A DNA stretch of 7,407 bases. It comes from CAMBRF01 sp964404035. Lineage in GTDB: Bacteria; Verrucomicrobiota; Kiritimatiellia; CAIKKV01; CAITUY01. The stretch spans positions 1 through 7,407 of the forward strand of contig CAYOIT010000210.1 of assembly GCA_964404035.1 (NCBI GenBank), in the 5' to 3' direction. Shown here piece by piece: positions 6,842 to 7,407 of the stretch (positions are counted from its first letter, which is position 1; the number at the start of each line of letters is the position of its first letter). The notes below the pieces were generated by a model that was not told the origin of the DNA, did no database searches, and was given only the letters and a program-made list of their open reading frames with translations. The position numbers and the translations under genes were made by a program.

Positions 6842-7407
6842 GGTCTTCCCCATCTTCGCTTCCGAAGGGACAGCGTAATCCTTGTTCCGCCATTTTCCGG
6901 TCGCTCGACCGCCAGCCTGGCACCCATAAGTTTTGCGCGGCGCTGGAGCGATTTTGGGGTTTTGACTTCGCCGTATCCCGCCACCCCGTGCCCGTTGTCG
7001 CTGACGGTCAGCTCCACCTGTTTCCCGGTTGCCGACAGACGGGTGTTAAAGCGGGTGGCGCCCGAGTGGCGGCTGATGTTGACCAGGCACTCCTTGTAGA
7101 ACAGGAACAGGTCGAAAGCGGTTCCCGGGGGCAGCTTTCGCAGGTGTTCATCGCCCTCGATCATGACGTCCTGGTCGAACCTGGCCATGATCCGTTCAGA
7201 GGCGCGCCGGATATCGGTGGCCAAATCCGTTTTCATCCCGTTGGCGTTCAGCAGGTCGGCGAAATGGCGCACGGCGGTGCCGCTTCGCTCGGTCATCGAA
7301 CGGATGCGCCCGAGCAGCATCGCCAGTTTCTCGGGGGATTCCTTCGCTTTCCCGGCGAGGTCGCTGAGCATGCCGATGGTGTGGAGGTTCGCGCCGATCT
7401 CGTCGTG
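6838..7407 (-). CDS. Histidine kinase, HisKA_3 / NarX-like type, C-terminal part only
   Basis: The gene enters from the right edge; 189 C-terminal residues are visible. The very first visible codon (7405-7407) is the His of the H-box HDEIGANLHTIGML, the HisKA_3 dimerisation and phosphoacceptor motif, so the sensor portion lies outside the window. An ATG at 7371 is internal, not the start. The ATPase domain follows: N-box YKECLVNISRHSGA (Asn110, counting the His as 1), D/G1 box SDNGHG (Asp137) and the closing ENGGTRITLSL (171-181). The usual Gly-rich G2 segment before the RRAKLMGARL helix is replaced by EVKTPKSLQRR, a departure from the common GxGLxxM pattern. It ends in ATGA overlap with the response regulator. 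What it senses cannot be judged. Confidence 0.92.
   Translation of the reverse strand, partial: HDEIGANLHTIGMLSDLAGKAKESPEKLAMLLGRIRSMTERSGTAVRHFADLLNANGMKTDLATDIRRASERIMARFDQDVMIEGDEHLRKLPPGTAFDLFLFYKECLVNISRHSGATRFNTRLSATGKQVELTVSDNGHGVAGYGEVKTPKSLQRRAKLMGARLAVERPENGGTRITLSLRKRRWGRP

Noticed and set aside
1..7407. CRISPR arrays, tRNA genes, insertion sequence ends or transposase genes
   Set aside because: I looked on both strands and saw no regularly spaced repeats, cloverleaf-like segment, terminal inverted repeats or transposase motifs.

Overview
The window looks like a piece of a GC-rich bacterial chromosome from the PVC group (Verrucomicrobiota, Kiritimatiellota or Lentisphaerota). This is inferred from the combination of secreted DUF5703 and DUF4434 proteins, an alpha-L-fucosidase relic, a discoidin-tailed glycosidase-like protein and a LuxR-type two-component pair. 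No rRNA or other marker gene is present, so the placement is soft.

Region 1 (start to 5773, plus strand) is a carbohydrate-degradation gene cluster of three genes, almost certainly one operon. First comes a 5'-truncated large protein with a TIM-barrel-like glycosidase body and a C-terminal F5/8 type C (discoidin) domain. Next is a secreted (alpha/alpha)6-barrel glycosidase-like protein of the DUF5703 type, distantly related to GH95. Third is a secreted DUF4434 TIM-barrel protein. The second and third genes overlap by ATGA, and the third has a strong ribosome binding site inside the end of the second. None of the three belongs to a family whose substrate can be read from sequence alone.

Region 2 (5774 to 6172) holds no intact gene. 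It carries a decayed 5' fragment of a GH29 alpha-L-fucosidase. A signal-peptide-like stretch and the first mature motif lie in different frames, and recognisable homology stops after about 30 residues. An imperfect hairpin follows, at the meeting point of the two convergent gene sets.

Region 3 (6173 to the end, minus strand) is a two-component system: the C-terminal part of a HisKA_3-type histidine kinase whose phosphoacceptor histidine is the last codon visible in the window, followed with an ATGA overlap by a NarL/FixJ-type response regulator. Its target is unknown. It faces the glycosidase cluster tail to tail, so adjacency alone does not make it the regulator of that cluster.

How the parts fit: the three secreted or probably secreted proteins plausibly attack a complex, possibly fucosylated glycan outside the cytoplasm. 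The fucosidase that would have completed the set is broken here, either through real decay or rearrangement or through an assembly join.
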